Shown here: positions 24,889 to 38,993 of the stretch, in pieces
Layout of the letters: each line of letters opens with the position of its first letter
Position numbering within the stretch: position 1 is the stretch's first letter
Notes under the pieces: model-generated
Told to the model about the DNA's origin: nothing
The model's input: the letters and a program-made list of their open reading frames with translations, nothing else
Database searches by the model: none
Position numbers and translations under genes: made by a program
From: Daphnia carinata
Lineage: Eukaryota; Arthropoda; Branchiopoda; Diplostraca; Daphniidae
Length of the DNA stretch: 64,000 nt
Assembly (NCBI RefSeq): GCF_022539665.2
Contig: NC_081333.1
Location: 1,178,001-1,242,000, forward strand
Direction of reading: 5' to 3'

Positions 24889-27347
24889 GTAAGTGTCAAC
24901 TCTGAACAGTTTTGCTTTTGAAATCGATCAGTATTACTTTGTTTTTATTTTTTACTGTAACATGTATTGGTTTAAGAAAAACATTTTGGACAAACGAGTC
25001 TAGACTTGAAACCTAAAGCCGGTTTCTATCTTAGCCACTAGACATGTAATGTTATTTTGTTTGTGTTTTCAAGAAGAAGAAAATCGAATGAGTCCCATTT
25101 TGACGAAACATCGGTGTTAAAGAGTTACGGGGTCCCGCCCGTATCAGTTGTAGGCATCATTGAATAATTGGCTCGCTAATGTGTTTTTTTTTTTTTTTTC
25201 TTCGGGGCGTTGGCGCCGATAAACGCTTCTAGTTTATCTTTGAAACGTGCAAACCTTTTATTTTGCGCCGCTTTTTCTTGTTCTTTTTACCGGTTCGCCC
25301 ACACGTTCACCAGAAGATGGGGTGTCACCAACAAAAAGGCGGTCTTGACCAAAACCATTTCCGATCGGAATAAATTCCATTAACACACACACGCACACTT
25401 AAACGAAGAAACGGAAGGAGGTACCCGCGTTGATACGTTCCATCGTATACGCAGATAATATTTTATCTAATAAAACCTGTGGGCTAGTGGTTGCTAAAAA
25501 TGTGTATTTTAAAGAGAGAAAGGAGGGATGGGGGGGGGGGAAATGGTGTGTGTGAATTTCAGTATGTGCAGCTGCTCGGGGCTTGATCGCCCCGTGCTGG
25601 GCTTGCGGGGGTTTAGCCTTTTGCGTGGGCGATTGTCTTTTCTTTTATTTTTTTTGTTACCATAGCGGCATTTTGTTGGATCATTAGCGATTCCGTTGAA
25701 CTCAAACTTCCTCCTTTTGATTTTTTTAAAAACCAAATCTAGAACTCGTTCCAGATTTTCTATACTGCCAGTTGAGATACTCAAGAATTTCGACATTGAT
25801 GGAACTTAAGTTTCGCTTTGCGGATGTGCGGAATGTTTCCGCAAACCGTCATAAAAAAAACAAAACAAAAGAAGAGATGGCGAAAGCGGGGCAAGTTCCG
25901 CTCTCTATCGATCCGTTCTGCACAAGCGAGTAGAAACTTACTCTTGTTTATTTATTATGGCCCCGTCTAGCCATTTTGTTTCTTTCTGCTTTTTCGCAAC
26001 GCTATGTACGCACCATTATTTGTTCCCCGCTGTCCTGGTTTCTTCGTAGCAACGGCCATCTATTCTGCTGGTTGTGCGAGCAGCCAAGTTCATTTATATC
26101 ATTGTCTGTCACGTTTTGTTAGAGCCTCGTTCCACAGCGCTACAAAAAAAAACAAAGGAGATGTTAAAAGAAGAAGGAAATCCCAAAAAATAATAGTTAA
26201 TTCTGCACGTTTATTATTATTTTTTTTTTTCTCTTTTTTTGTGATGACATCAACGTGCCCGACCCAATGAACCGGTTTCTGCGATTCGTCGTGACTTTGT
26301 TGACGTTTCCAATCCATTGGGTGCCATTTTTTTTTTTCTTTTCCCGACATAGTTGACACTGATGGCCGTGATTGCGATCGCTCTGATCTAGAAATGTATT
26401 GGGCGTTCCATTGTTTGAGAAAACTACGGCCATTTTGCGGCCGCACATTTCACAGCCACTGATCGCTTTCTTTTCACGTATTTTATTGTTGTTCGCTTCG
26501 GGTTGACAGTTGTTCGTCATTTCCTCTTGCTTTGACCGTAGTTTGAAAGAGCATCGCAGATAACAACGAGTGACAGGCCGTAAAAGAAGCTTCTGAGATT
26601 GACACCCGTCTTCTCCCCTTTTTTTCTCTTAAAATGGAAACTATCAAACAAGAAGCAATTAAATGTGGCGGTCGTTCGTTCAATCTTGTCCCTCTCTTCT
26701 TCTTTTTTCGATTTCTCCAACGGATAGCGGCGGAAGGAGTTGGGCAATTTTCCAAAAAAACAAACAAAACACGGCCCTGTCATTTCTCTTGTACCGATTG
26801 CCATCATCCGACCTTAAAATACCAACAACCGGTTTATCAAAAGCCATGTGATCTTTGATCTAATGTTCGTTAATAGATTATCAATGTGTCGAGTCCATCT
26901 CTTGAATTCCTGAAACTTGCGGAAAACCCAATTGAAAACGATGCTTCTCTCGTTTTTCGAACGAAAAAATGCAGAGATGGACGTTCCGTTAAATTGACGC
27001 AGTTGTTCAGCAAAAGAAACCTGAGCCATTGGCTGACATTGCGTGTTTATTTCTTTATTTTTTTTTTTTCTTTTAAAAATAAATGTGAAGCCCGCCGGCT
27101 AGCGTTGCCTCCATTGCCGAAGAGAGGTTAGTGTGTGTGAGTGTGTAACACTTGACGTGGAAAAAGAAGCGTGTGGTCTGAACGAACCGGGTCCCCACTT
27201 TCTTCTTACCACTTGATGATGATCATAACATCTGATGATATGAGCTATTGTTTCACCATGCATTCATGTTTCTTGACAAAGATGGCTCACCCCGACAGAA
27301 CCAATGAGATGGCCCACAGCGGGGGCTGATTGGCACTGCCACCCAGA

Positions 27348-27348
<1 letters not shown>

Positions 27349-27376
<28 letters not shown>
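27349..27376. repeat. (AC)n microsatellite
   Basis: About fourteen uninterrupted AC/CA units. Confidence 0.95.
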
Positions 27377-27380
<4 letters not shown>

Positions 27381-30159
27381 CGTCGTTTGCGGTCGCGCTT
27401 CGGGAGAACAAGAAAAACAAAAACGGGAACACAGGAACCTTTTTTTTTTTTCATAGCAGCTGATCCCTTCTGGCAAAACCTAGCATCGGTTTTCCCCATT
27501 TTTTTTTTTGCAATGATTGCGTTGAACTTTGGTGAACTTGGAACCCCTTTTTTTTGGGGGGGGGGAGTTTATCGTGTCTTATTTGAATTTGTAATGCGCA
27601 GAACGTATGGCGAGTTGACAGGCAAACGAACATCATCTGTCGAAAACTAAGAGGAGTTAAGAAATTATTATAAAAAAAAAAAAAATAGTAATTTAATAGG
27701 ATTTTAATCGAGTCGTATTAACCGCATCGTTGTGGCGAAGGTTCAAGAAATAATTTGTTGGAAATTGATAATCACCGGTGCGCATCGCATTTCCCGTTGT
27801 GTTCGTCGTGTTTGTAGCCGTCGTAATTGAGAAATCATACGGTGTGTGATACCATTTCGTGATTATCGTTCGACTAGCAAACCAAACAAAAAAAAAAAAA
27901 ATAGTTTCATTTTTTTTTTTTACCGTTACCTTCAAAACTAACCGATGCGATGAGGCCTTTAAAAGCGTGAAATTCCAAGCGTTTCGAATCGTTAAAAAAT
28001 AGGCTCGTTTTCCTTTTTTAATACGACATACATAACGATTATTTTCCCCTTATTCTTTCATCTCCCATTTTTTTTTAATTAACTAACGTGTAGAGATATT
28101 GGGCGAAAAAAAAAAAGTAGTTAACAAAAAAAATGGAAATAAAAAATAAAAGTTCAATGGACCGCCCCGAAGCGCCTGTTGAAATGTGTGGCGTTCGTTT
28201 ATTATTGTAGAAAAATCCTTTTTCTCATATTCCTAGACAAGCATGCAAATGGGGAGGAGCGAGACTATCGACCTAGCCCTGAGAGAGTCATTTAAATAGG
28301 AAAAAAAAAAAAATATATACAGTATATATACGGTCGTTTCGAATAGGGCAGTCCCGATAATGGTGATTGTTTTCTGATGTGCTACGCTCTACGTTACCTA
28401 ACCACTGAGTGCCTCTAAAAAAAAAACGAGAAACAACAACAAACAGGAATCTTGTGGGCAAACTTTTCAAAAAGGAAGAAAAATAATATATATACTGTAT
28501 ATGTGTTACTTAGCTTATTGCCCTGTAGGGACCGTGTGCCCAACTGTGGCATTCATATGAAAATGGAAAGGAAAAGACCCAGTGCCGACAGCCAAACGAA
28601 ACGAACTTTTCCCATCGAAAGAAAATGCGATGGACTGCGTGCTAGCGTGCACCGTGTGCAATTCGAAGAGCAGCACTATCTCGGCCGTGATTCTATATGG
28701 TTATCATCATCGCCATTTCGTCCTTTTTTTGGGTTGGAGGAGGGCAGAGCCCATCTCGACCTAGTTACTTTGCGTTTTCCCTTTTCTTTTTGCCTTGGCC
28801 AAAATAAAAATAAAAAAAAACGGGACACGTCTCTCTCTAATATTGCCGTGATTTACCGGCTAAAAGAAACACATTAAATACCCACCATGCAAAACTAAAA
28901 AAGAAAAGCTCGCAAAAATAGTTTCGAAGCTGAAATGTCCGAAAATGTTCCAGATCGCAGCGTAAACAACGTTCCGGAAATGGTACAAGCGAACAAAAGG
29001 AAATACCACCGGTCGTCGCAAATGTAAATAAACCCGTCATAAATAAAAAAGAGAGAAAATCATAAAAAAAAGGGCTCAAAAATAATACTATAAAAGAAAG
29101 GTCCAGCTGTTCGATTTGACTTAGATGCTAATCCTCGCTCTCTTCGGGCTCGTTTGAATGGGAGCATGGGCGCGTCAGCTGCCGTTTAAAAGGGCGGAAC
29201 AAAGCGGCTTTCTTCTTTCTTGATTGCTGGGTGCGAAGGTTATAAGTTGCATGAAAAGGTGATGCTTTGACACGGTTCATTCAGAATGCTGCCTTCAAGG
29301 GGCCGCATGGAAGTAAATAGATGTGCCACGTCAAGAGATTTTCAAAGCGCGTGTCACGCACACAGTTGTGTGTAGGCTATGTATATATACGACGACTGCT
29401 GTTCTTGTTTCCGAACGGCCTGCTGCCTCCCTTTTTTTTTTTTTTTTCTCACTCAAAGAAAAAGAAAAAAAAAATGTTTTTTCTTTAAAAAGAAAGATGT
29501 CGTCAGCCAGACTTGCCAACTCGTTTTGAGGTTCAAACTTTTGACTTTTGAGTTTCTCCTTTATCGGGTCTTAATGGTCCCCTACGGTACGTCTGCCGTA
29601 GACTCGATGGTCATTATCATTGGTGAATAATGACCTCCCGTTTTGCGTTTGCCTTTTCTTTTTTTGGCCCCAACAAAAGATTCAAAGAGACGAACAGTTG
29701 GAAGCAGATGGAAAAATAGAGGAAAAAAACAAAGTTGCTTCATCTCTCCCGTACCGAGCCTTCCTTTTAAACACTTAAGGATTTGTGAAGCACGAGTAGT
29801 CGAGTTCAAACACCCGAATTTATGAAAAAGAAAAAAAAAAAGACAGATATATTTATATTTATTTTTTTTTTTTTTTTGTTGTTGTCACGCTCTACTTTGA
29901 GTTACAAGGAAAAAGAGACTTGGCTAACTGGCTGGCGCCATCTTGGCACCTTACGACTTTTTGTTTTAATTTTTTTTTTTTTAACGTCGACAGGAAGCCA
30001 AACTGGCAACCTTAAAAAAAAAAAAATTACATAATCATGATGAATTTCGAGAAACTAGATAAATCGTGTCAGACATTGTGCGTGTGTGCAATTTGTGTTG
30101 CGTCAACTGACAAAGGCAGAAAATGAGTTTCGGGTTATTATCTTTTTATGAATATCGTA

Positions 30160-30167
30160 TATAAAAG
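30160..30167 (+). promoter_or_regulatory. Candidate TATA box upstream of the LRR gene
   Basis: TATAAAAG, with a less T-rich stretch beginning about 25-30 bases downstream and a donor-like GTGAGT at 30406. A short 5' untranslated exon (about 30190-30405) spliced to 31744 would explain why the LRR coding exon begins at an acceptor. This rests on signal matching only. Confidence 0.3.
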
Positions 30168-31778
30168 GGTTTTACCAGCCTCCGCATCGCTAAATTTACA
30201 ATTGTTCGTGTCGTGATCGTTTAAAAAAAAGGCCGGAACAAAAGGGCACAGTGATTCGTGTAAAATGTGTAGTGTTATTTGTAACTACTCGTCTATTCCT
30301 CGTGTCACGATGGCAACAGGAGAAAAAAACAAAAAACAGCTACGTTCAATCATCTGTGAGATTTCGATCTGCTTTCTTGTATAGACCAGTGTTGTTGTTT
30401 TTTTTGTGAGTGCTTCTAACGATGAAAACAAAACAATCATAACGGGAGAAAAAACCTGTCTTGAAAGTTTACGTCTGTCAATCGTCGAACAGTTCGATTA
30501 AAATCAAAGTTCCCTGATTTTTTTTTTTTTTGTCTTTTTCTATGGAACACTTGCGTGACATGACAAGTTGAAGGAGCGTAGTCAAATCGTGACTGTGGTG
30601 GACGAAACAAATGAATTCGATAACGAAGAAAGGGCGACGACATAGCGGGTTCTCTGACATTTCCTCGTTCATTTGCCGTTTCTGATTTTTGCCAGGGAAA
30701 CTTAAGAACGAAATGGAAAGACGGCACGACCGTTATGCAGTAAGACGTATGTTGAAAGATAAAAATAAAAAGGTTGGACGTCTGTACATAACAATGGCAA
30801 AGATATCAAAAGATCGTTCGAAACAGTTGAGGGATATTCGTCTGTAAACGTAGACAAGCTTTGCATGTCTGGAAATAAAAAGAGAAGTGGCACTCGCAAA
30901 GATGAAGAGCTTCAAACCGAACAACGCCCATAACGTAAGAGGATAGTAGACAAACCAAACAAAAACGAAATTCTTGTCACTACACTAGTCCGCCTGCGTC
31001 AGAGGTTTATTGTGTCATCCACACACGAAAAGAAAAGAAGAGGTTTATTTTAATACTTAAGCCGATGCGGTTTCGAATAGAACTATTTATTGTAGTCCGA
31101 GTCGGTTTCCCTTTTAGACAATGGATGACGTAGTCTTGCTGCACTAGCAGGCCATGACACCATAGCTGTAACGGTGGAACGTTTTTTTATTATCTCATTT
31201 CATATTCCTCGCAAAGAAGGCATAGCCATCTCACCTGCATGTTTTTTTTTTTTTTTTATACATCCAGTGTGCGTATATAATGTTACAAGCTCATTTCCAA
31301 TTTACCTAATTGGGGCCTCAGACCTTTCAGTTCCCAAGTTAGGCACGCACGAGAAAACAAAAACAAAAACAAACAAGATTTATGGCAAAACACACTCGGA
31401 AAAAATTGGAAAACAATATCCAAATAAATTATAAACCACACACGAAAAGTTCCTGTCTTGATTTCCAAAACAGAGTGACAGTTAAATTGCAAAGACATCA
31501 TCAGGTGACTTGGCTTTTGGATATAGCTATTTCAATCATCTAGCGGTAAAAAAAAAAAGAAAGGCCTTTAGGCTGTTTTTTTTTTTAACTAACGTGCATG
31601 TCATGTAAATAACACACACACACACACCAGTCGATCAAGATGTATATTCTACATCATAAATATTTCATAAGGTGTTGTTGTTTTTTTTAAAAGATAGAAA
31701 TACAAACGTGATTTTTTTTTGTTTTTTTTTTTGTTTCGTTCAGGAAGGATTGAAACGAGCCCCTGCCAAAAGGACAAC

Positions 31779-33423
31779 ATGACACCGGTTGGCTATGAAC
31801 GAAGGTGCGGTGGTGGTGCACGTCGATTTTTTCTGGTTCTCTTCTGGATCGTTCTGGTGACAGTCACATCCAATTGCGAGGCAGGTGCTCAGCGGGATGC
31901 AGACAGAAAGCAGGCCCGGCTCAAGGATCAACAAATGTCGCACAGCGGGAGCGAGGAGGACACGTTAGTTGAGGCCAAACTGGAGAATATCTGCGACATT
32001 CAGTCGTCGCTTTCGGCTTATTGCATATGCGACAGTCTCTCGCTGCACGACGCCAATGAAGCCAAGTGCTCCGTCTTCAACGTCAGTGATCAGAACGATT
32101 CGATATGGGAGTCGTTCAAAACGCAGGCCGGCCTGCAAGAGCTGCAACTCAACGTGCACGAAGATGGCCGACTGAATTTCCTGCCAGCTGTGGCTCTGCG
32201 TAATCTACCCGATCTGACGTCACTACAGGTGCGTGACGCCACCATCGACACACTGGCATCACAAACGTTTGTCGAGGTGACGCAATTGCACGAGCTGCGG
32301 CTCAACCGCAACAAGGTAAGCACATTAAACAAAACATTATGAAGTTTAAAACGTGTTCGATTTTCAATGAAAACAATCGAAATGTTTTAGATTCGTCACA
32401 TTCGACCCTTCGCGTTCCAAGGTTTGTCCAGGACAGTCGAATTGGAGCTGAGCAATAACGAACTGAGCAGCTTGGAAAGGGGCGTCTTCGCTGGATTGGA
32501 CAATCTACGAAATCTGTACCTCGACGGCAACAACATCTCGCTGGTGGAGGACTCTGTTTTCCAGAACTTGCGCAAACTGGAAGAGCTCGACCTGTCTGGA
32601 AATAGCATCGCCGTGTTGACGGGCGAGACGTTGATGGGCCTCCAGCAACTCAAGAAGCTCATCCTACGCGGCAATCAATTGGCTATCGTGGGCGATCACA
32701 CGTTCGCTCACGTCGCCAATCTACGTCGACTCGATCTCAGTTCCAATCAGCTGCAAGTCATCCGCCAACAAGCGTTGGCCGGCCTCCGGCATTTAAACAA
32801 TCTCGATTTGTCCCGCAATCAATTAAAAGGACTCGACAAATCCGCCATGTTGCCCATTTGGTCGAATTTAGTCAACAGTTCCATGACGTTCTCCATAGAA
32901 GGTGAGGATATTTGTAAAATGTTTTGCTTTTCTAAACAACATTGAATGATTGGAATGTTTTTTTTCAGGCAATCCATTGCTGTGCGACTGCCGATCATTG
33001 TGGATTCTCAGGGATCTCAGGATGTCCAGCACGAGCGTCAGCGTGAATGCGGGCATTGACCGGTTGAATTGCACCGGCCTTGCCAGTGGTAGTTCTTCGA
33101 CGAATCTCATTACTTCCCTTTCAGTCCTCGATTGCCGGCCGCCTTCCGGATCGACGGCGACGACCAGAAGGCCGTCAAGAGGATCGACCACGTCTACCTA
33201 CGTGGAGGAGGTACCGAAATTGCCGGTGATGGTTGACGACAGTAGCGCCTCGTTACAGTTGTCGAGCCCCGTTGAAAGCAAAGAAGTTCGGCCGCAAGAT
33301 CCGGTTTCTTCCGCCGCCACCAACACGGCCCTTCCGGAGCAGGGATCTTCGGCGCCCACAGTTGGTCTCCCCATCGCCACCATTTGTTTGTCCTTCGTTT
33401 TCGCGTCTACCGTGTTATTGTGA
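31779..33423 (+). CDS. Leucine-rich-repeat cell-surface protein, probably GPI-anchored
   Basis: Secreted or membrane-attached adhesion/recognition-type protein of 500 residues from three exons: 31779-32315, 32391-32901 and 32969-33423. Introns are 75 and 67 bases and phases match. The N-terminus carries a hydrophobic signal (RRFFLVLFWIVLVTVTSN, about residues 15-32). A cysteine-containing N-cap (YCICDSLSLHDANEAKC) follows, then about ten LRR units of the LxxLxLxxN type, and a C-cap with NPLLCDC and two later cysteines. A Ser/Thr/Pro-rich stalk leads to a hydrophobic C-terminal tail ending at the stop with no basic cytoplasmic end, typical of a GPI signal. The exon starts at a strong acceptor at 31744, so an upstream exon exists; the frame is open back to it, and ATG 31779 is the first Met after it. 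The architecture resembles insect connectin, but I cannot claim orthology. Confidence 0.9.
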
Positions 33424-33998
33424 ACTCGCACAAAGCAATGTTCTAAATGATTCTTTTGAAAGGAGAGATATACGTTGACAACATGCGTTTACCATAAACC
33501 ACTGCCAAAACGCACGGCCAATTGTTTTCTCAGATAGAACACACATTTTCTCTTCTTTTTTTTTTTTTTATTTTGAAATTGACAAACAAATTGAAAAAAA
33601 AAAAAAAAATTATGGAGCCCAGGGTAAAGAAAAGATAAATGGGGTAGAAATCCACCATGATTCCTAATTCCTATATTGGTCAACACTTGGGATTTTCTGA
33701 ACTTCTTCTCAAGTTCTTTTGTGTTTTCCTCCTTAATTTCATATTTTTTTTTCCTTACAGAATATTATAATTTGTCCTGATTATTGTGGTATCTTGCGTA
33801 TCTTCTTCCAATTATCTATTTTTTTTTTTGTTTGTTTCCGTTCTCTTTTTGTTCGTTTCATTGTTTGAAATCGATCCTGATTTTGACGCAATGTGTCTGT
33901 GATGTTTCGCTTGCATGACTAAAGTTCTGATGATCCATTATTCTGGAGGAAAAAAATATGACTTAAGTATGGCAAGAGAATTAGTTAAAAAAAAAAGA

Positions 33999-34004
33999 AA
34001 TAAA
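33999..34004 (+). terminator. Candidate polyadenylation signal of the LRR gene
   Basis: AATAAA about 575 bases after the stop codon, in AT-rich DNA. Another AATAAA occurs near 35697. Either could end the transcript. Confidence 0.35.
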
Positions 34005-34653
34005 TGATTACCCGCAGAAAATAACGAGGGCAACACATGATAACGAGAGCGTGAATAAGACGTACCGTATGTCAGAACAGAAGAGCCTCTCAGATTAAAA
34101 GAAAAAAAAATTCAATTGAAGTACAACATAAATTATAGGCTATATTTACAGCAGTATACGTTCGTACACACCTGTTGCTTGCACCTCTTTTTTTTAAATT
34201 CCATCAGGCCATCGTATAAATCTCAATTTTTTTTTTTTTTTTTGGCCAACACGATGAGTCCAGATGGCAGGCACAACGTCAAGCCTCCGGTACAAAAAGG
34301 GCTATGTTCTACTTTCATTTACTGGAGACCTCGGTAGTGTTCTTCTTGTCGCACCCCAAGTGTTCCGTCGCAAACCGTATTCGCCTTTTTTTTTTTTTTT
34401 TTTAGGACTTTGCATATTTTAAAAAATACATCCATTGTCGATAAATGTAGCTGGTTAAGGGAAAAGTAAAGATTAAAAAAAAAAAAAAAAAGAACCTGCA
34501 GATGCGCCAGGAGCGAGTAGAACACGGACAAGTCAATTGAATGAAATAAAATGCCATGTTCCCCCGACTCCATCAAACATGTAATAACCAAGCTAAAATA
34601 AATCTGAATTCGATGTAAATATTTTTGTCGTAACATCATGTATTTTCTACATA

Positions 34654-34680
34654 TTTTTTTTTTTTTTTTTTTTTTTTTTT
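34654..34680. repeat. Poly-T tract of about 27 bases
   Basis: The longest uninterrupted homopolymer I noticed in the window; many others of 10-20 bases lie between 15 and 38 kb. Confidence 0.95.
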
Positions 34681-34938
34681 CGTTCATTTTTGCTTGTTTT
34701 TATCAGCTTCTTATTCTTTTCCCTTCTTTCATTTTTCGTAGAAAATATAATCATCAACGTTACGAAAGTCGTAATTTTATTCATTTCGCCGTGGCATGGG
34801 AAGGGCGATCCGGTTTGACGCGGAGACCACGCACGTGATTTATCGATTAGAAAATGTGATACGCCGGACTGGAATTGGTGTGGATGGAAATGAATTTAGA
34901 AAGTCACTGTCATTGACTGGTCGAACGGCCAAACTCTA

Positions 34939-34944
<6 letters not shown>

Positions 34945-34980
<36 letters not shown>
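34945..34980. repeat. (TC)n microsatellite
   Basis: About eighteen uninterrupted CT units. Confidence 0.95.
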
Positions 34981-34981
<1 letters not shown>

Positions 34982-37900
34982 GATGTGATGTAGAAACAAA
35001 CCCCCTCCCCCAAAAAAATGCAACTCAAATTTCATAATATTGGATTTCCATATGCGAGTGAGACTCGCTTTCTATAGTCCACTCAGCGTCGAAACATTGT
35101 CAGACATTGTTTTGATTTCTCACGAGCCGCCCAAGTTGTACGGGATTTTTTGCACGCTAACTAAGAAGGGAGAGATGTATATGGAGATGCAAAAAGAGTG
35201 ACGTAATCAGGGTGGAGTTACAGTTTCAGAGGGAGGGGGGGGGGGGGGATATAGAATTGCATTTCTTCAACATGAGCTTGTGTCATATTTTGCGCTCCTG
35301 GCAGCGTGATCGAATCAACAGCAAACAGTGCGCGTCTGTATAATGCAGTCTGACAGCTGCCATTCCATATTCATAAGCGCCCTTAAGCAGCTTTTTGGGA
35401 GGTATAACATGGCAGCTTGTAAAAGAACGAAAACAAGGCTTCAACCCTTTTGATAATACCGAGAAATTAATTGACAATTCATGTCCTCACAAAAAATCTA
35501 AAGTTTTCTATTATTTTGTTTCGAGATTTTAGAAGAATGTTAAATCTGACGTTAGTGAACGGAGCGCATCTGTCCGCCCATTTACAAGTTCAACCGCCCA
35601 CCTTGCGATTTGCATATTATCTGTCCATCACACATAAAAAAAATATAATCAAAAATGTTTTTTTTTTTTTCTTTTTCTTTCTGTAAACCGTTTATTAATA
35701 AAGTTTGGCGCCATCGTTTTAAAAACCGCCTCTGTGTGTCATCGACTTTTTTAGATGCGCGATAGAAAACTAGCCGGCCCTCAAAGGAAGCATGGCGGAA
35801 CTGTGACAGAATTGATAGATCGATTGTTTTCCAACTGAGATTTTCAGATTAGGAAAAACATTTTGCCATTTCTGATTGCTTGAAATTCATTACGTTTGTC
35901 TCTAGTTTTAAAGGCGTTCCCTGGTTGGAACGAGCGTCATTAGAATAATCAAAACTCTTACCCAAAAACGAAAGCCAATCAACTGCTATACTTGAAAAAA
36001 AAAAAAACAGGGAAAAGAAAAAAAAAATGATAAATTTCGATTTGAATTATCGATAGACTTTGATCTGCGGAAAGAACGAGTTCATTTTGACAGACGTGAT
36101 GGAACGGCTGGAAAACACAGTCGGTTACATTGAAAGCGTATTTTTACAATCAGTTGTGGGATCATCACACAGGCAGCCACACGGAGTACAGATCAAAAGA
36201 TTGTTTTTTTTTTCCAGATTCACACTCGTAGAACAGCTAGGTCTTATGTCGTGGCGTAGGAAATCGATGAGCGATTAGGGCGTGCCCTAAACATTTTTCT
36301 TGTTTCACCCTTCAATTTGGACAATAGGCCAGATATTTCCGGAGTGATGTGGTAGATAGTATTTTTTTTTTTGAGAAAAACAATGTAAGAACGATGTCTT
36401 CCATAATTTCAACGGTCAGATAAGCCTTAAGAACAGAAAACTTTATAAAATTGGAAGCGTAAGAAAACCGTGGGCGTAGAGGTGATCAATTCGAGACGGT
36501 GCACATCAGAGCGTAAAAGAAAAAAAAAAAACGTATACCAAATAGAACTCGAAAACGAAAACTTGGGGTCACCACTCATGTCCACCTTTTTGTCGCCATC
36601 GAGTTTTACACAAGCTCGATGATGGAAACGCCATGCCTTTATGGGGGACGACAGCCTTCTTGTAAAGGTTGTTCCACCAGTTCGAACACCTCTAAATCTT
36701 ACACCTTTTCGAGCGTAACGCGTGTAAAAGAACGAGCTGTGTATAGCCCACACTTTCCGAGAGGGCATCCTAAATAAAAAAAATAAAAATAAAACTACTC
36801 GTTACTCTCGCCAGTCTCAACTGTGTACCGCAGGCTATAGTTGGGGTTTGTTGTATCTATTTACGTTTTCTAGCTCTTGTTTTTTTTTTGAATTTAATTT
36901 CAACGGTTTGCATCAGCTCAATTCGGGTTGTGCTGTTGCATCACGCCCAATTCTCCTGTTTCCGGCGTGATCGACGAATACAATTTATGCTCGAAATCAA
37001 AACGATGAATGAAACGGGATACATCAGTGTCTCATGTCGTATATTTTATTAACAATCGGTCGGGAGAAACGGACGGCTCACTCGTAAATCAACAATGACA
37101 TTGTAAATTTTTAGCCTCTGTACCGAATATAGTGGTCACTGTCGATAAACAAATACGAGTGCATCGAAGAGGGGCACAGCCACTTGGCTATTCACTTAAC
37201 TCAATATTTTAAGAAATCATTACAATTCGTGGCGGTGACAGTGTGACTCAAGAATAAGCGCAGCCCCACCAAAAGAAAGAAATCCTATATGGGATGATGT
37301 CTTTGTTGATTTTTGGCTGGGAACCTCTATTGGTCATCTCTAAAGTTGGCTTAGTAAAGATAAACTTCAAAGAAATTGAACAAACAAAAGATCATTTCAA
37401 ACTCTCTTCGAGCTCAGAGAACACCGTGCATTTCTCATCTTTTGGATACAGCAGCGCACCTACAGCAAAGAGCAGCAGGTCATCGTTAAGCAAGTCAAAA
37501 AAAAAAGAAAGAAAGAAAAATCAAACATCTAGAAGGTACAAAAAGTGACCATTGCGATGACTTTAGATATCGGAACGCAATCTATGCTTGCACTGTGTTC
37601 CATGACCAAGCTCTTTTTTTTTTTTTTTTCCTTTTGAGTTAAAAAAAAAAAAAAAAGGATTGGTCAGTGAAGCGGAAGGGCGTAAGAATGTCGTAAAAAT
37701 TGTGTGACAGATTGGGAAGACTTTCAAAATTCTATACACCAGCATTTATGGCCTTTTTTTTCGTAAGAAAATCAACAGACAATAGAACCTCATCGTAGAG
37801 GTGATTGCGCTCAGCCTGGGAGTTACTACCAGTTCTTCTTTCTCTCTCTACGTTGGGTCTTTATATCTGCATTTTTTTTTTTCTGTTATTATTCTTTTCA

Positions 37901-38730
37901 GTTTCGTTGGGGTATCCTCTTTTTCTCGGTAGATCATTCGAAGCTGCTTTTGTGTCTATTTCTGTGGAAGAAAAGAGCGCCGCATAGAATGCAGCGGGTT
38001 GCTATAAAAAAACAAAACAAGTATTTTTCCTCAGTTGAATTTTATTTTTCTTTCTTATGATTGAAAAGAAACCAAAAAAAAAAAAAAAATATACATAGAA
38101 GGACTCGATGCGCAAGAGAGCCCCTTCTCTGGGTTGTACCCTGGCCAGCTGAATATGCGAGACATGTTACACCGAAATCGGAATCCCACAGTAAATTTCC
38201 CCCTATTGAGAGCGTTTTGAGTGCGCGCTCGTAAATTGCCACCGAGTACGTGAAATGCTATATATTTTCTTGGTAAACGCCCATCATTCATAGCTGTGTT
38301 ATATACGTCAGCATTCAACACTGGGTAACTCTACATACAATTAGGCGTATATGTAGTTTTAACGTTTCGTATTTCAAGAGAGAACAAACAAATAACAAAA
38401 AATGCATAACCCCTCGATTAGCACTGGAGACGATCTGTTTTTAACCGAAGCGAAACTGCTGGAAGTGTTTCAACAGTTGTGTTTTACGTTTCGTTATGGT
38501 TAAGGCTGCGTACTATTATTTCCGATACTTTTATATCATTGACAATGAGGAGTAAGCAATTAACATCTTAACGTTCTGAAATAAACTGCCATTCGTCTGA
38601 GTCGGACAGTTACATCGTACCGCTTCTTGGCTTTATATTGTTCTAATCGATTACTATAATCAATAGAGATCTTGCGCGGTTGTGTGATGGGCACGTCCGA
38701 GTTATGCGCGTTATAGCAAATCGCATAGCT

Positions 38731-38993
38731 TTAAATGTAAACGTGACTTCCACTCCGAAAAAAAGGATTAGAAATAATCAAACACAACAATGCAGGTAAC
38801 GTAGTCAAGTTAACATAGTCAGTCAACCGCATATTTTCAGGCAGGGTCATCAAACTGCTCTGGATATACTTAGCCGTTACAGGTTTGTAAGGTTGATGGC
38901 CTTCCTGAACGCTAAAACTCGATGGTGTGTCTTCTCGTTTTACGTCCACCCAGCTAGGCTGTTCTTCATCAATGTCTGGACAGGTCCTATCTT
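38731..38993 (-). CDS. Coding-like exon, unidentified
   Basis: From an acceptor (CTGTTTCAG) at 38994 the minus strand stays open to a stop at 38731, reading DRTCPDIDEEQPSWVDVKRE, then a segment with VQEGHQPYKPVTAKYIQSSL and LPENMRLTDYVNL. The composition is that of an ordinary soluble protein, unlike the poly-T-derived frames nearby. The exon may end at an unseen donor before the stop. A preceding exon around 39020-39090 (QSQQLLLLVDESCHCFEF) is possible. I recognise no domain; it may be a fragment or pseudogene. Confidence 0.35.

Larger units (their letters stand above)
12456..31743. other. Long gene-poor stretch rich in homopolymers and microsatellites
   Basis: I find no convincing coding exon in about 19 kb. 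Open frames here, including one of 226 codons at 17742-18422, are runs of F, K, C and V codons read through poly-T, poly-A and (AC)n. Because the leucine-rich-repeat gene at 31.8 kb begins its exon at a splice acceptor, some of this DNA is probably its 5' intron. Two candidate untranslated exons are noted separately. The rest may be intron, regulatory DNA or intergenic. Confidence 0.5.
34005..38730. other. Gene-poor stretch, homopolymers and microsatellites
   Basis: No convincing exon. Open frames are low-complexity reads through poly-T and poly-A runs. Notable simple repeats are listed separately. Confidence 0.5.
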
